The notes under the pieces were generated by a model. It saw only the letters and a program-made list of their open reading frames with translations. It ran no database searches and was not told the origin of the DNA. Below are positions 34,504 through 43,734 of a stretch of DNA of 64,000 bases, piece after piece. Made by a program: the position numbers and the translations under genes. The DNA is from Blastopirellula retiformator (GTDB lineage: Bacteria > Planctomycetota > Planctomycetia > Pirellulales > Pirellulaceae), in contig NZ_SJPF01000001.1 in assembly GCF_007859755.1 (NCBI RefSeq), forward strand, positions 846,734 through 910,733. Reading direction: 5' to 3'. Within the stretch, counting starts at the first letter, position 1; every line of letters begins with the position of its first letter.

Positions 34504-35558
34504 GTAGCATTCATGACGACGTTGCGGTCGAGTCGCTGCGAAAACGCCTGGCGCTGGACCCCCATCGCGTGCGGCGGCTGCGGAACCGGCTCTGCAAGCT
34601 GCAAGGCTCTGATGAGGAGGCCTTGAGCGAGTTGCCGACCGCCGCGCGGAAGGCGTTCGCCGACGAAATCCTTCTGCATGAGTTGACGCTCGACCAGCGG
34701 TTCGATTCGCAGGTCGACGGCGCGTCGAAGCTGCTGTTTCGGACCAGCGATGACCTGCTGCTCGAGTCGGTGATCTTGCGCGTCGCTACCGGGCGGACCG
34801 CCTTGTGCATCTCTTCGCAGATTGGCTGTGCCGCAAATTGCGACTTTTGTGCAACCGGCAAGATGGGGATCGCCCGCAGTTTGTCGGCGCCACAGATTCT
34901 CGACCAGGTCGTGCAAGCGAACCAAATGTTGAAGCCGGAAGGCCGCAAGGTTCGCAACATCGTCTTCATGGGGATGGGAGAGCCGTTTCACAACGTCGCC
35001 GCCGTCAACGAGACGCTGTCGAAGTTGGTTTCGCCGCTTGGTTTTGATCAATCGCCGCGGCGGACGCTCGTTTCGACCGTGGGCTTGCCGGCGGCCATGG
35101 TCGAATTCGCTCGTAAGTTTCCCGGCGTCAATCTAGCGCTCAGTCTGCATAGTGCGATCCAATCGCGGCGAGAAGAGATCATTCCGTTGGCGGCCAAGTA
35201 CGACCTGACAGAGTTGCGGGCCGCCCTGCAGCAGGTCGCCGAGATCAGTCAGCAGTCGATCATGATCGAGTATCTGATGCTCCGTGGTGTCAACGATGGG
35301 CCCCAGGATCGGGCCGCGCTGGCGGAGTACCTGCGAGGTCTGCCGGTGCATATCAACTTAATTCCCTACAACCGAGTTGAAGCGGCGCCTCACTTGGAGG
35401 GGACTGCGAAAGAAGAGCGGGAAGCGTTTGGCGCCGCGCTGCGGGCCGAAGGGTTTACCGTAACGATTCGCTATTCGTTGGGCGCCGACGTCGACGCTGC
35501 CTGCGGCCAACTGGTCCGGCGCGAGAATCGTCGGATCGCCGCCGCCGCCGCTCAATAA
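34497..35558 (+). CDS. RlmN/Cfr-family radical SAM rRNA methylase
   Basis: A 353-residue enzyme. The radical SAM cluster is C111-AAN-C115-DF-C118, followed by ATGKMG. The second catalytic Cys is in DVDAACGQL near the C-terminus, as in RlmN. VFMGMGEP is the SAM-binding GEP motif. It likely methylates A2503 of 23S rRNA and possibly tRNA. The ATG at 34497 is chosen because the region before it lacks family similarity; GGAG lies very close to it. RlmN and Cfr cannot be told apart from this alone. Confidence 0.88.
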   Translation: MLSSIHDDVAVESLRKRLALDPHRVRRLRNRLCKLQGSDEEALSELPTAARKAFADEILLHELTLDQRFDSQVDGASKLLFRTSDDLLLESVILRVATGRTALCISSQIGCAANCDFCATGKMGIARSLSAPQILDQVVQANQMLKPEGRKVRNIVFMGMGEPFHNVAAVNETLSKLVSPLGFDQSPRRTLVSTVGLPAAMVEFARKFPGVNLALSLHSAIQSRREEIIPLAAKYDLTELRAALQQVAEISQQSIMIEYLMLRGVNDGPQDRAALAEYLRGLPVHINLIPYNRVEAAPHLEGTAKEEREAFGAALRAEGFTVTIRYSLGADVDAACGQLVRRENRRIAAAAAQ

Positions 35559-35609
35559 CGGCTCGCCATTGCCGCTAGGCGGCGAATCTTGCCAATAGGA
35601 GACCAATTG

Positions 35610-36257
35610 ATGTCATACACGTGGAAGTATCCGCTTTACGTTGTCGCTCATTCCGGCGGTTACGCGTCGATCGTCGATCCGCAGGACGAAACGCGCCAGT
35701 TGCTGGTCGTGCTGACCTCTGAGGAGAAGGCGCTCGGCTTCATGCAGCAGTTTGCGATTTTGGGGGCGCCGCGGCTGTTGAACAACGACCGGGAGTTCGC
35801 GTGGCTGTTGGAGAGCCTGCAGGAACCGGTGACGATGGTCTGCTTTGATCCCGATCCGCTGGAGAAGGATGTGAACGCCGCTTGGGCGACGACGGTCGAA
35901 ACGCTGGTGAACGATTACCTGGACGTGGACTATTCCCCTTGGAATTATCCGGTTTGCCTATTGCGGCAAGAGACCGGCTATAGCTCGATCGCGGGAAAGG
36001 GCGCCGAGGGGAACTCGGTTGTGGTCCTCTGTCTGTTTACCGACAGCGAGTTGGCGGATGAGTATCTGATCAAGACCGGCGAAGCGGGACTGGTTGAGTC
36101 GCTGGAATCGATGGACGCGACGCGTGCGGTGATCGAATTGCTGCAGGACGAGATTGCCGCAGTAGCGGTTGATCCCGAGGTGCGTGAGACGGGGCGCGTC
36201 GCCAGCAATTGCATCAGCGTAGATACGTTATTGAGTAAGTATCTGATACGAGCCTAA
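35610..36257 (+). CDS. Internally duplicated protein, unknown
   Basis: A 215-residue soluble protein with AGGAG before the ATG. It has two similar halves of about 100 residues. The first opens YPLYVVAHSGGYASI and ends VETLVNDYL. The second opens YPVCLLRQETGYSSI and ends VDTLLSKYL. Each half also has a central VVL.LFT/LTSE segment, and both match in order and spacing. The fold resembles SseB-like/immunity-type small proteins, but I do not recognise the family. It may be co-transcribed with the upstream methylase (51 bases). Confidence 0.75.
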   Translation: MSYTWKYPLYVVAHSGGYASIVDPQDETRQLLVVLTSEEKALGFMQQFAILGAPRLLNNDREFAWLLESLQEPVTMVCFDPDPLEKDVNAAWATTVETLVNDYLDVDYSPWNYPVCLLRQETGYSSIAGKGAEGNSVVVLCLFTDSELADEYLIKTGEAGLVESLESMDATRAVIELLQDEIAAVAVDPEVRETGRVASNCISVDTLLSKYLIRA

Positions 36258-36737
36258 CGAGGTGCTGCCACATGCTTAGGCAGGCCTCTCGTTGTAAAGT
36301 GGAAATCTAAAATAATTGATAAAACGCGTTTCTGAAGGGCTTGGGAGAGATATTTTTCCCTTCGCGTGGTTAATTTTCGGTTTTGCGGGAGAATTTCGGG
36401 CATCCGCATGTCAATAAACGCCCAGTTTCTATGGCGTCAATTTCCTTCTTAACGCCTGTCTGCGGCTCAGTGTTTTCCGCAGCCAAGTTTTTGGGCAGTA
36501 ATTAGCGCAAACTTCGCCCATTCTTCGGCGGCGCGCTCGCTGTGGCCAATGCTAGCACGCAAACAAACGGCAATCATCGATTCGTTCCTTTTGTCATGAT
36601 GACGCTCGTTCGCTGGGCGCCCCGAGATTCAGCGAATGCCTGCCAAGTACGAGACCCGGTTTCACACGATTCCCCATCGTCGCTGAAACCGACGCGAATC
36701 CCAATCGCGAACCAGAAAGCACCAAGGGGCTGGAACA
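36258..36737. other. Intergenic region with terminal hairpin
   Basis: 480 bases without a gene. Its first 40 bases form a moderate hairpin (AACGAG at 36256-36261 with CTCGTT at 36288-36293, inner GCC/GGC), a possible terminator lacking a clear T-run. The next 150 bases are AT-richer than the surroundings. The remainder holds nothing I can assign, though it must carry the promoter for 36738. Confidence 0.5.
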
Positions 36738-37271
36738 ATGTGGAACAGAATGAAGAAGGTTACGCCGCAGACCTGGATTGCGGCCGCGTTGCTGTTGCTG
36801 TTGGCGTCGCCGATGTACGGAGACCGCGTTCTTCGTACGGTTCGCCGCATCTCGCTGCTGCATGAGTATCAACAAGCGTTGCCCGGATTGGTTGGGCAAT
36901 ACCAACTTGATGTCGATGAAGAGTATCACTGGTGCGATGGAAGCCAGGGCCGCATTCTGGTCTTCAGCCAAGTCGAAGGCGGCAGTCAACATCGCCACGT
37001 CGTTTTGACCGATCTAGACTATGTGTCAAAAGGCGCCTACCAACTTAACGTCGCGGGCAAGCTTGCCGGCGTTTCTTTGATTCCGCGAATTCACCCCGTC
37101 GTGGAGCTTGTTCTTCAAGATGGTCCGGACCACATCCGTTCGGTTCACTATCGCCTGACTCCGCACGGAGTCGAGGAAGCGTACCGCAAAGATTTCGCCG
37201 CTCCCGCCAATTTTGATCCCACCTACAGCGACGTCGCCACGGCGTCGTCCTCCCCCGATTTTTCCTCCTAG
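36738..37271 (+). CDS. Membrane-anchored protein, first of a tandem pair, unknown
   Basis: A 177-residue protein. An N-terminal helix (TWIAAALLLLLASPMYG) is followed by RVLRTVRRISLL, then an extracytoplasmic beta-rich part with RHVVLTDLDY and VVELVLQDG. The ending is Ser/Pro-rich. It shares order and motifs with the next gene (P-[ML]-Y-G-D, VRR, HVVLTD), so the two are paralogs. AGGGG precedes the ATG. No family or function recognised. Confidence 0.75.
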   Translation: MWNRMKKVTPQTWIAAALLLLLASPMYGDRVLRTVRRISLLHEYQQALPGLVGQYQLDVDEEYHWCDGSQGRILVFSQVEGGSQHRHVVLTDLDYVSKGAYQLNVAGKLAGVSLIPRIHPVVELVLQDGPDHIRSVHYRLTPHGVEEAYRKDFAAPANFDPTYSDVATASSSPDFSS

Positions 37272-37331
37272 ACCGATTCCCACCTTACGCAGACCTCCCG
37301 GAACAGAGATCCAAGAAAGAGGGTACGAACT

Positions 37332-37868
37332 ATGAACGAAAACAAGAAGAGTCCGAACTGGATTACCACCTTGCTGGCCGCGATCGTGTTGGCCGCGCTC
37401 GCCTATCCGCTGTATGGCGACAACGCCTTGTGGATCGTCCGTCGCACTTGCATGGTCGAGGGTTATCAACGCCCGGATGGCCTGTGGCAACGCGATTACT
37501 CGCTGGTTGCGGAACGCGACGTTGTCTTGAAGGGTGGCGGTGAACGCAAAATGCTTCTCTTCGCGTCGGAAGAAGATCAGACGAAGCCGGTTGAAGCGAC
37601 CAAACGCCACGTCGTCGTGCTGACTGACCACGCCTTTCATGAGTCGGCCAGCTACGAAGTTCAGTTCAGCGGACCGATCTTCCGCGCTACGGTCCTGCCG
37701 CACCGCGAACCGATCTTCGAAGTGGTTTGCCACGGCGAAGGCGGCGTCGGCCTGGTATGCCAACGCTTTCTGCTCGGTCGCCAAGGAGTGAAGAAGATCT
37801 TCCCCGAAGTTCGCGCTTCCAACGAAGCGATTACTTCGAATCTGACTTCGCTTCGACCTGGCGCGTAA
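37332..37868 (+). CDS. Membrane-anchored protein, second of a tandem pair, unknown
   Basis: A 178-residue paralog of the upstream gene: N-terminal helix (ITTLLAAIVLAALAYPLYG), IVRRTCMVEGYQ, RHVVVLTDHAF and a late FEVVCHGEGG. GAGGG lies 8 bases before the ATG and the gap to its paralog is 60 bases. The 3' end overlaps the convergent coiled-coil gene by 38 bases. Function unknown. Confidence 0.75.
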   Translation: MNENKKSPNWITTLLAAIVLAALAYPLYGDNALWIVRRTCMVEGYQRPDGLWQRDYSLVAERDVVLKGGGERKMLLFASEEDQTKPVEATKRHVVVLTDHAFHESASYEVQFSGPIFRATVLPHREPIFEVVCHGEGGVGLVCQRFLLGRQGVKKIFPEVRASNEAITSNLTSLRPGA

Positions 37869-38742
37869 GGGTCGCTCCCAAGTAGCTGGAGCCGGTGCGC
37901 GACGTCGAGGGCTCGCCGGTCAGGATCAGCGTATTGCGATTGATCGCCGTCCACTCAAAGCCGGTTAGACGTTTGTCGTCCGGCTTGGTGATCGTTAGCT
38001 TTTCACCGTTCGCCTGGTATACGCCGGCCATGTTCAGCTTCGGCCGAACCAGCTTGAACTTGTCATCGCGGGTCGCTTTGATGACGACCTGATGTTCGGC
38101 GCCGAGCGGCAACGTCATCAGCCACGTTCCTGCGAAGTCGATCGGTTCTTTCGGCTTCCAGGCGAGTGAGATCGCCGCTTCCCGTTTCTCCGCTTGATCA
38201 CGCTTCGGCAGTTTGGGCTCGGCGTCGATTGCCGGTTTCTCCTGCTTGGCCTTAATATCGCGAATCGCGCCCGCGTTTTGGTCAACTCGCACGTCCAGCT
38301 TTTTGAGTATTCCGAGCACCTCGTTGATCACTGGCGGCCCTACCTTTTTCGCGTTGGCGCTCTTGATTGCGGCGCCATTCTCGTCAACTTGCCCGCCGAG
38401 AACTTCCAGCCGCTTCATCAACTCTTCGATCACCTCCGGCGGAACCTGGTGTGACTCGACATGCTTGATGGCGGCCAGGTTCTTTTCGACTTGCTGTCCC
38501 AGCTTGGATTGTCGCTCGAACAGTTCCGCCATTTCCTTCGGGCGAATCGCATTTTCCGTCGTTCGCTCGATCGCGACGCGGTGCTTGTCGGTTTGCGTTT
38601 CGATTTGTTCCAGGCGTGCCTCCAGGTGGCGGATCTTGGCGATCAGTCCATCGATCAAGCCTTCGCCCGGTTCTTCGGCGTGGGTTGGCGAGGTGAGCAA
38701 GAGCGTCGCGGCGCAAGCGAGTGCGAGCCAATAGCGAGACAT
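37831..38742 (-). CDS. Secreted coiled-coil protein, unknown
   Basis: A 303-residue protein with a signal peptide (MSRYWLALACAATLLLTSPTHA). Residues about 25-170 are a charged coiled coil (IAKIRHLEARLEQIETQTDK and several repeats of the DxNxAAIxxxxAK type). The C-terminal 110 residues are a separate beta-rich domain starting IDFAGTWLMTLPLG and ending with NTLILTGEPS, lipocalin-like in flavour. It overlaps the convergent gene by 38 bases. No function can be assigned. Confidence 0.78.
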   Translation of the reverse strand: MSRYWLALACAATLLLTSPTHAEEPGEGLIDGLIAKIRHLEARLEQIETQTDKHRVAIERTTENAIRPKEMAELFERQSKLGQQVEKNLAAIKHVESHQVPPEVIEELMKRLEVLGGQVDENGAAIKSANAKKVGPPVINEVLGILKKLDVRVDQNAGAIRDIKAKQEKPAIDAEPKLPKRDQAEKREAAISLAWKPKEPIDFAGTWLMTLPLGAEHQVVIKATRDDKFKLVRPKLNMAGVYQANGEKLTITKPDDKRLTGFEWTAINRNTLILTGEPSTSRTGSSYLGATLTRQVEAKSDSK

Positions 38743-38787
38743 GAGGCTGATCCTTCCAGGGGCTGGAGCGAAGAGGGGATAGAACTG

Positions 38788-40668
38788 CTATTTATCGTAG
38801 TCGGTCAACTCGTGGGGAGGAAACGCCGCCCGCAACGCGTTGAGCACGACCACCACATCGATCACCTCTTGCGAGATCGCCCCAGCGACCGGCGGCAGCC
38901 ATCCAGCCGCGGCGATCAGCATCCCCAGCATGCTCATCGCGATCCCGCCGATGGCGCTTTGCAGGGCGATGCGGCGCATGCGGCGACCGATGTGCAGCAG
39001 TTTATCGACCGTTTCGAGCGAACTGTCGAGCACCACGACCGCCGCCGCTTCGGTAGTGACGTCGCTATTTTGGCCAAACGCCACGCCGACCGTGGCGGTC
39101 GCCAAGGCCGGAGCGTCATTGATGCCGTCACCTACAAACAGGGTGTCAGCGGCGGCGGTCTCGCGGCGAACCAACTCGAGCTTCTCTTCCGGCGTCTGAT
39201 TGAAATGGACCTCGGTGATGCCGACCTGCTCGGCCAGGAACTTCGCTTCCGATTCTCGGTCGCCGGTGACCAGCATCAGCTTCTCGATATGATGCTGCGG
39301 GCCCAAGTGGTCGATGAACCTTTTCCCCTCCCGGCGCGGCGCATCGCGGAAAAAGTAAACCGCCGCCAACTTGCCGTCGACCAGGATGACGCATTCCAGC
39401 CCCCCTTGCTGCTCGGGCAAAGTGGCGCTGGGATCACGCTGCAGCAACAGCTTGCGGCTGGTGACCCAGACCTCGCGGCCATGCACGATGCCGCGCATCC
39501 CTTCGCCAGGTCGCTCGTTCACTTTGGCCACTTCGTAGGTCGCGATCTCCGCCGCTTCCGCCTCTTGCTGGATCGCCTCGGCGAGCGGGTGCTTGGAATA
39601 TCGCTCTAGACTGGCAACCAGGGCCAACGTCTCCATCGCTTCCGCATCGTCGGCGTTCCACTGCTGGTAAATGCGCGGAGCGCCATAGGTTAGCGTTCCG
39701 GTCTTGTCGAAGATGACCGTACGGCAGCGATCGATTCCTTCCAGCGCCGCGGGGATGCGGACGATGATTCCCATCTGAGCCGCCAGCGAAATTGAGCCGA
39801 TGATCGCCACCGGGATCGCGATCAGCAAAGGGCAGGGGGTAGCGACCACGATTACTGCCAAAAACCGGGTCGCATCGCCGCTGGCGTACCACGCGATCCC
39901 GGCGACCAGTAGGGCCAGCGGCGTGTAGAACGCGCCAAGTTGATCGGCCAGGCGGCGCATGCGGGGGCGCTGCTGCTCCGCCTTTTGCATCACTTCCATG
40001 ATTTTCGCGTAGCGCGAGTCGATCGCCTGACGTTCGGCCTTAATGGTAAGCGCCCCGTCGCCATTGACCGCGCCCGACATGACGCTGACGCCGGGCGTTT
40101 TTGACATCATGTAGGGCTCGCCGGTCAGGTACGACTCGTCCATGACGCTATGCCCTGCGATGACGACGCCGTCGACTGGGCAGACTTCGTGCGGCAAGAT
40201 CACCAGGACGTCGTCGATCTTGATGGCGTCGACGGCGACGTCTTCCAATTGGTCGCCGTTTTGGCGGTGGGCGACCGCAGGGAGTCGCTTGGCCAGCGCT
40301 TGCAAGACGGCCGAAGCCCGGCCGACAGCCAGCGACTCCAGCGCTTCGCCCCCCGAAAGCATCAGCACCACAATCGCCCCGGCCAGGTATTCTCCCAAAA
40401 TTGCCGATGCGACGATCGAGATGCCAGCCAGCAGGTCGGCGCCAAACTCGAGGTGGATGACCTTATCAAGCAGTTCCAGGATCAGTGGGATGCCGCCCAC
40501 CGCGAGCGTGATCCAGAGAGGCAGGTTAAATGTCGACGGCTCGGCGTGGACCGCAAAACGTAAGCACAAATGGAGGGCGATGCCAAGAATCGCCAGCACG
40601 GCGATTGCCCATTGTCGCCGCTGCCAAACCTGCTGCCAGAAGGATGTCGGTGGAGGGGACGCGTTCAT
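38788..40668 (-). CDS. Heavy-metal P1B-type ATPase
   Basis: A 626-residue metal-transporting ATPase. The transport-site helix carries TPCP (277-280). The phosphorylation Asp is D321 in DKTGTLT, the actuator loop has TGEP, and the HP dipeptide is at 360-361. GDGINDAP near the end is the hinge. There is no N-terminal metal-binding domain. TPCP instead of the CPC of copper and zinc pumps leaves the metal open, with Ni/Fe/Co-type cargo possible. It likely exports metal across the inner membrane. Probably transcribed alone. Confidence 0.9.
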   Translation of the reverse strand: MNASPPPTSFWQQVWQRRQWAIAVLAILGIALHLCLRFAVHAEPSTFNLPLWITLAVGGIPLILELLDKVIHLEFGADLLAGISIVASAILGEYLAGAIVVLMLSGGEALESLAVGRASAVLQALAKRLPAVAHRQNGDQLEDVAVDAIKIDDVLVILPHEVCPVDGVVIAGHSVMDESYLTGEPYMMSKTPGVSVMSGAVNGDGALTIKAERQAIDSRYAKIMEVMQKAEQQRPRMRRLADQLGAFYTPLALLVAGIAWYASGDATRFLAVIVVATPCPLLIAIPVAIIGSISLAAQMGIIVRIPAALEGIDRCRTVIFDKTGTLTYGAPRIYQQWNADDAEAMETLALVASLERYSKHPLAEAIQQEAEAAEIATYEVAKVNERPGEGMRGIVHGREVWVTSRKLLLQRDPSATLPEQQGGLECVILVDGKLAAVYFFRDAPRREGKRFIDHLGPQHHIEKLMLVTGDRESEAKFLAEQVGITEVHFNQTPEEKLELVRRETAAADTLFVGDGINDAPALATATVGVAFGQNSDVTTEAAAVVVLDSSLETVDKLLHIGRRMRRIALQSAIGGIAMSMLGMLIAAAGWLPPVAGAISQEVIDVVVVLNALRAAFPPHELTDYDK

Positions 40669-40859
40669 GAATGCAGGTCTTGTCGCGGGCGTTTTTGGGG
40701 AAATGTCCGCTTTAGTCTAGCGAACTACCAAGGTTTGCGGCGGCGCTGGTCGCTATCGGGCGGGGGGAGAAAATACCCTCTTTTCGTTCGCATGCGCAGC
40801 ATGATCCGCTAGAATGCGGGAGTGTCGCACCTTTTCTCCTCTATCCCAATCGTTGCGTC

Positions 40860-42404
40860 ATGGTATACCGTTCGCTTCTTTGCTTGGCGATGTGGTCTTC
40901 GTTGTGTCTGGCAACACCGGCCTGGGCTGAAGATTCGCCGACCCGCTTCGCCCAGATGACGGCGCGAATTGACCAGCTGCTAGGCGAGCGACTACAGGCG
41001 GAAGGCGTTGAGCCGCCGCCGCTGGCTGACGATGGCGAGTTTCTCCGCCGCGCTTACCTTGATCTGAACGGCGCGATCCCGCCGGTCGCGATTACCCGCG
41101 ACTACTTGGCCGATAGTTCACCCGACAAGCGGCGACAGCTGATTGATCGGTTGTTGGCGTCGCCGGCGTTCGCCTCGCACATGGCCAGTACTTGGCGCGA
41201 GGTGATCTTGAAGCCGACCGAAGATTTTCAGCAGCTTCAAAACCAATTCGCCCTGCAAGCCTGGCTGCGGGAGCAGTTTTCTGACAATGCCCGCTACGAC
41301 CGCATCGTCGAGCAGTTCATCACCGCCAGTAATCAGCAAGATGGCCCGGTCTACTTTTACGACGCTCTCGATCTGAAGCCAGAGCAATTGGCGGCCGAGA
41401 CGTCGCGGATCTTTTTGGGACTGCACATCCAATGCGCCGAGTGCCACGATCATCCGTTCGACTCTTGGAAGCAGCACGACTTTTGGGGCTATGCCGCTTT
41501 CTTCGCTCAGGTCGAGCGACAAAACGAAAACATGGGGCGGCTGTCGCTGCGCGATCGCAAGTCAGGCGAGGTGAAGATTCCTGAATCGGACGAGACGGTC
41601 TCGCCGCTCTATCCTGGCGGGGGTGCGCCGAGCGATCGCTTCGGCGGTTCGCGGCGGCAGAAGCTGGCGGTCTGGATGGTTGCCCGCGACAATCCCTACA
41701 CCGCTCGGCGAGCGGTCAATTGGGCCTGGTCGCATTTGTTCGGACGGGGCTTGGTCGAGCCGGTCGACGATCTCTCGCCGATCAACCCGCCGAGCCATCC
41801 CGAGTTGATGGATGAGTTGACGACCTACTTCGTCGAGTCCGGTTTCGACCTGCGGCAATTGCTGCGGACGATTGCGCTCTCTGACGCTTACGCGCGTAGC
41901 AGTCAAAGCGTGGATGGTCAGCGGCCCGAGCTATTCGCCGGCATGGCGATCAAATCGTTGTCTCCAGAGCAACTGTACGACAGCGTGCTGCGGCTGGGGT
42001 TGGTCAAAGAAGATGTCGCCAATCCTATCGGGCCGGGCCAGTCATTCGATCAGTCGCAACAGCGGTTGCAGTTTGTCGCCCGGATGCGTACCGTGTCGCT
42101 CGATCGAACGGACTTTGAAACCGGGGCTCCGCAAGCGCTGGCGCTGATGAATGGCCCGCCAGTTTCGCTGGCGACCGCGCCGGCGACGAGCGGCTTTCTG
42201 AAGTCGCTCCAGGCGCCGTTCTTTAGCGATGAGCAGCGGGTCGAGCTGATCACGCTGGCCGCCTATTCGCGGCGACCGACCGAAGCGGAACGAAAGCGGT
42301 TTGGCGATTACCTGGCCGCCGCTTCCCCCAATGAAAAGAATGAAGCGCTTGGCGACTTGCTGTGGGCGGTCGCCGCCAGCGCCGAATTCATGCTGAATCA
42401 CTAA
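40860..42404 (+). CDS. DUF1549/DUF1553 secreted protein (planctomycete type)
   Basis: A 514-residue protein with a signal peptide (about 1-23). DUF1549 occupies the N-terminal half, with the hallmark LHIQCAECHDHPFDSW containing a CxxCH that may bind heme. DUF1553 follows (NPYTARRAVNWAWSHLFGRGL onward). The cytochrome-like N-terminal domain found in many relatives is missing. It precedes the DUF1501 gene by 7 bases; such pairs are typical of planctomycetes. Role unknown, perhaps in polysaccharide processing. Confidence 0.92.
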   Translation: MVYRSLLCLAMWSSLCLATPAWAEDSPTRFAQMTARIDQLLGERLQAEGVEPPPLADDGEFLRRAYLDLNGAIPPVAITRDYLADSSPDKRRQLIDRLLASPAFASHMASTWREVILKPTEDFQQLQNQFALQAWLREQFSDNARYDRIVEQFITASNQQDGPVYFYDALDLKPEQLAAETSRIFLGLHIQCAECHDHPFDSWKQHDFWGYAAFFAQVERQNENMGRLSLRDRKSGEVKIPESDETVSPLYPGGGAPSDRFGGSRRQKLAVWMVARDNPYTARRAVNWAWSHLFGRGLVEPVDDLSPINPPSHPELMDELTTYFVESGFDLRQLLRTIALSDAYARSSQSVDGQRPELFAGMAIKSLSPEQLYDSVLRLGLVKEDVANPIGPGQSFDQSQQRLQFVARMRTVSLDRTDFETGAPQALALMNGPPVSLATAPATSGFLKSLQAPFFSDEQRVELITLAAYSRRPTEAERKRFGDYLAAASPNEKNEALGDLLWAVAASAEFMLNH

Positions 42405-42411
42405 CAAGAGA

Positions 42412-43734
42412 ATGACGATGGCCGGAATCGATCGCAGACGATTTCTACAGCAGGCGATGGTGGGCGCCGCAAGTTGTGCGTGGTTGCCGACGCTCGTGCA
42501 GGCCGCCGCGAAGCAGGCGAACAAACGGCGTTGCATCGTACTTTGGATGTCGGGCGGGCCGAGCCAGATGGATACCTTTGATCTGAAGCCGGGGCATGCC
42601 AACGGCGGCGAGTACAAAGAGATCGCAACCAGCGTCCCGGGATTGAAGATCAGCGAGCATCTGCCGCTGTTGGCCAAACAGGCCAATCGCCTGGCGATTG
42701 TGCGCGGCATGAGCACCAAGGAAGGGGACCATCAGCGCGGCGCCTATCTGATGCATACGGGCGAACGTCCCGGCGGTCCGCTACGCTATCCGGCGATTGG
42801 GGCGGCGCTCTCCAAAGCGTTGGGAGACCCGCAGGCCGACTTGCCGAACTTTGTCGCTGTGAATCCCAATTCGGCACTCAGCCAGGCGGCGATCAGCGGC
42901 GGGTTTCTGGGGTCAAAATATGCGGCGACCACCGTTGGTCAACGAGCGACCTATGGACCGCCGGCTGCGGATGGCGAGCCGGCCGGGCCGGTTGATCTGG
43001 GCGTCGACTATCTGACGCTGCCCGGCGAGGTCTCGCCGGAACGCGCCGATGCACGGATGAAATTATGGCGGGGACAGCAAGAGGCGTTTCTCGCCGAGCG
43101 CGATGCGGCGGCGCCCAAGTCGCACGATACCGTCTTTCGCCGCGCGGTACGGATGATGAATCCGGAAGCGGCGGACGCCTTTGATCTGCACCAAGAGGAA
43201 GACGCGGTGCGTGCCTCGTATGGGAACGGGCGTTTCGGCCAAGGCTGTTTGATTGCCCGGCGACTGATCGAGCGAGGAGTGCCCTTTGTCGAAGTGACGC
43301 ATGGTGGAGATGGGCTGGGTTGGGATACGCATCAAGCCAACTTCGCCGGCGTGAAACGCTTGTCGGAAGAGCTTGATCAAGGTTGGTCGACGTTGATGCG
43401 TGAGCTAGGCGAGCGAGGCCTGCTCGAGTCGACGACGATTCTGTGGATGGGCGAGTTCGGCCGTACGCCGGTGATCAACGGCAACGCGGGACGCGATCAC
43501 TTTCCCGACGCGTGGAGCTGCGTCTTGGCCGGAGGCGGCATCGCCGGCGGTCAAGCTTACGGCGCGACCAGCGACGGAGGCGAAGAGGTGGTTGACGGCA
43601 AGACCGATGTGACCGAGCTGATCGCCACGTTGTGTGCCGCGGTTGGCGTCGACCCGGCGACCGAGAATATCTCGCCGCTGGCGCGACCGATCAAGATCAG
43701 CGAGGGGGCGCCGATCCGTGCTTTACTTTCGTAG
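42412..43734 (+). CDS. DUF1501 secreted protein (Tat substrate)
   Basis: A 440-residue protein of the DUF1501 family, which has an alkaline-phosphatase/sulfatase-like fold. The twin-arginine signal is DRRRFLQQAMVG. LWMSGGPSQMDTFDLKPG is the family's first conserved block and MGEFGRTPVING a later one. It sits 7 bases after the DUF1549 gene and overlaps the EF-hand lipoprotein by 17 bases, so the three are one operon. Substrate unknown. Confidence 0.93.
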   Translation: MTMAGIDRRRFLQQAMVGAASCAWLPTLVQAAAKQANKRRCIVLWMSGGPSQMDTFDLKPGHANGGEYKEIATSVPGLKISEHLPLLAKQANRLAIVRGMSTKEGDHQRGAYLMHTGERPGGPLRYPAIGAALSKALGDPQADLPNFVAVNPNSALSQAAISGGFLGSKYAATTVGQRATYGPPAADGEPAGPVDLGVDYLTLPGEVSPERADARMKLWRGQQEAFLAERDAAAPKSHDTVFRRAVRMMNPEAADAFDLHQEEDAVRASYGNGRFGQGCLIARRLIERGVPFVEVTHGGDGLGWDTHQANFAGVKRLSEELDQGWSTLMRELGERGLLESTTILWMGEFGRTPVINGNAGRDHFPDAWSCVLAGGGIAGGQAYGATSDGGEEVVDGKTDVTELIATLCAAVGVDPATENISPLARPIKISEGAPIRALLS

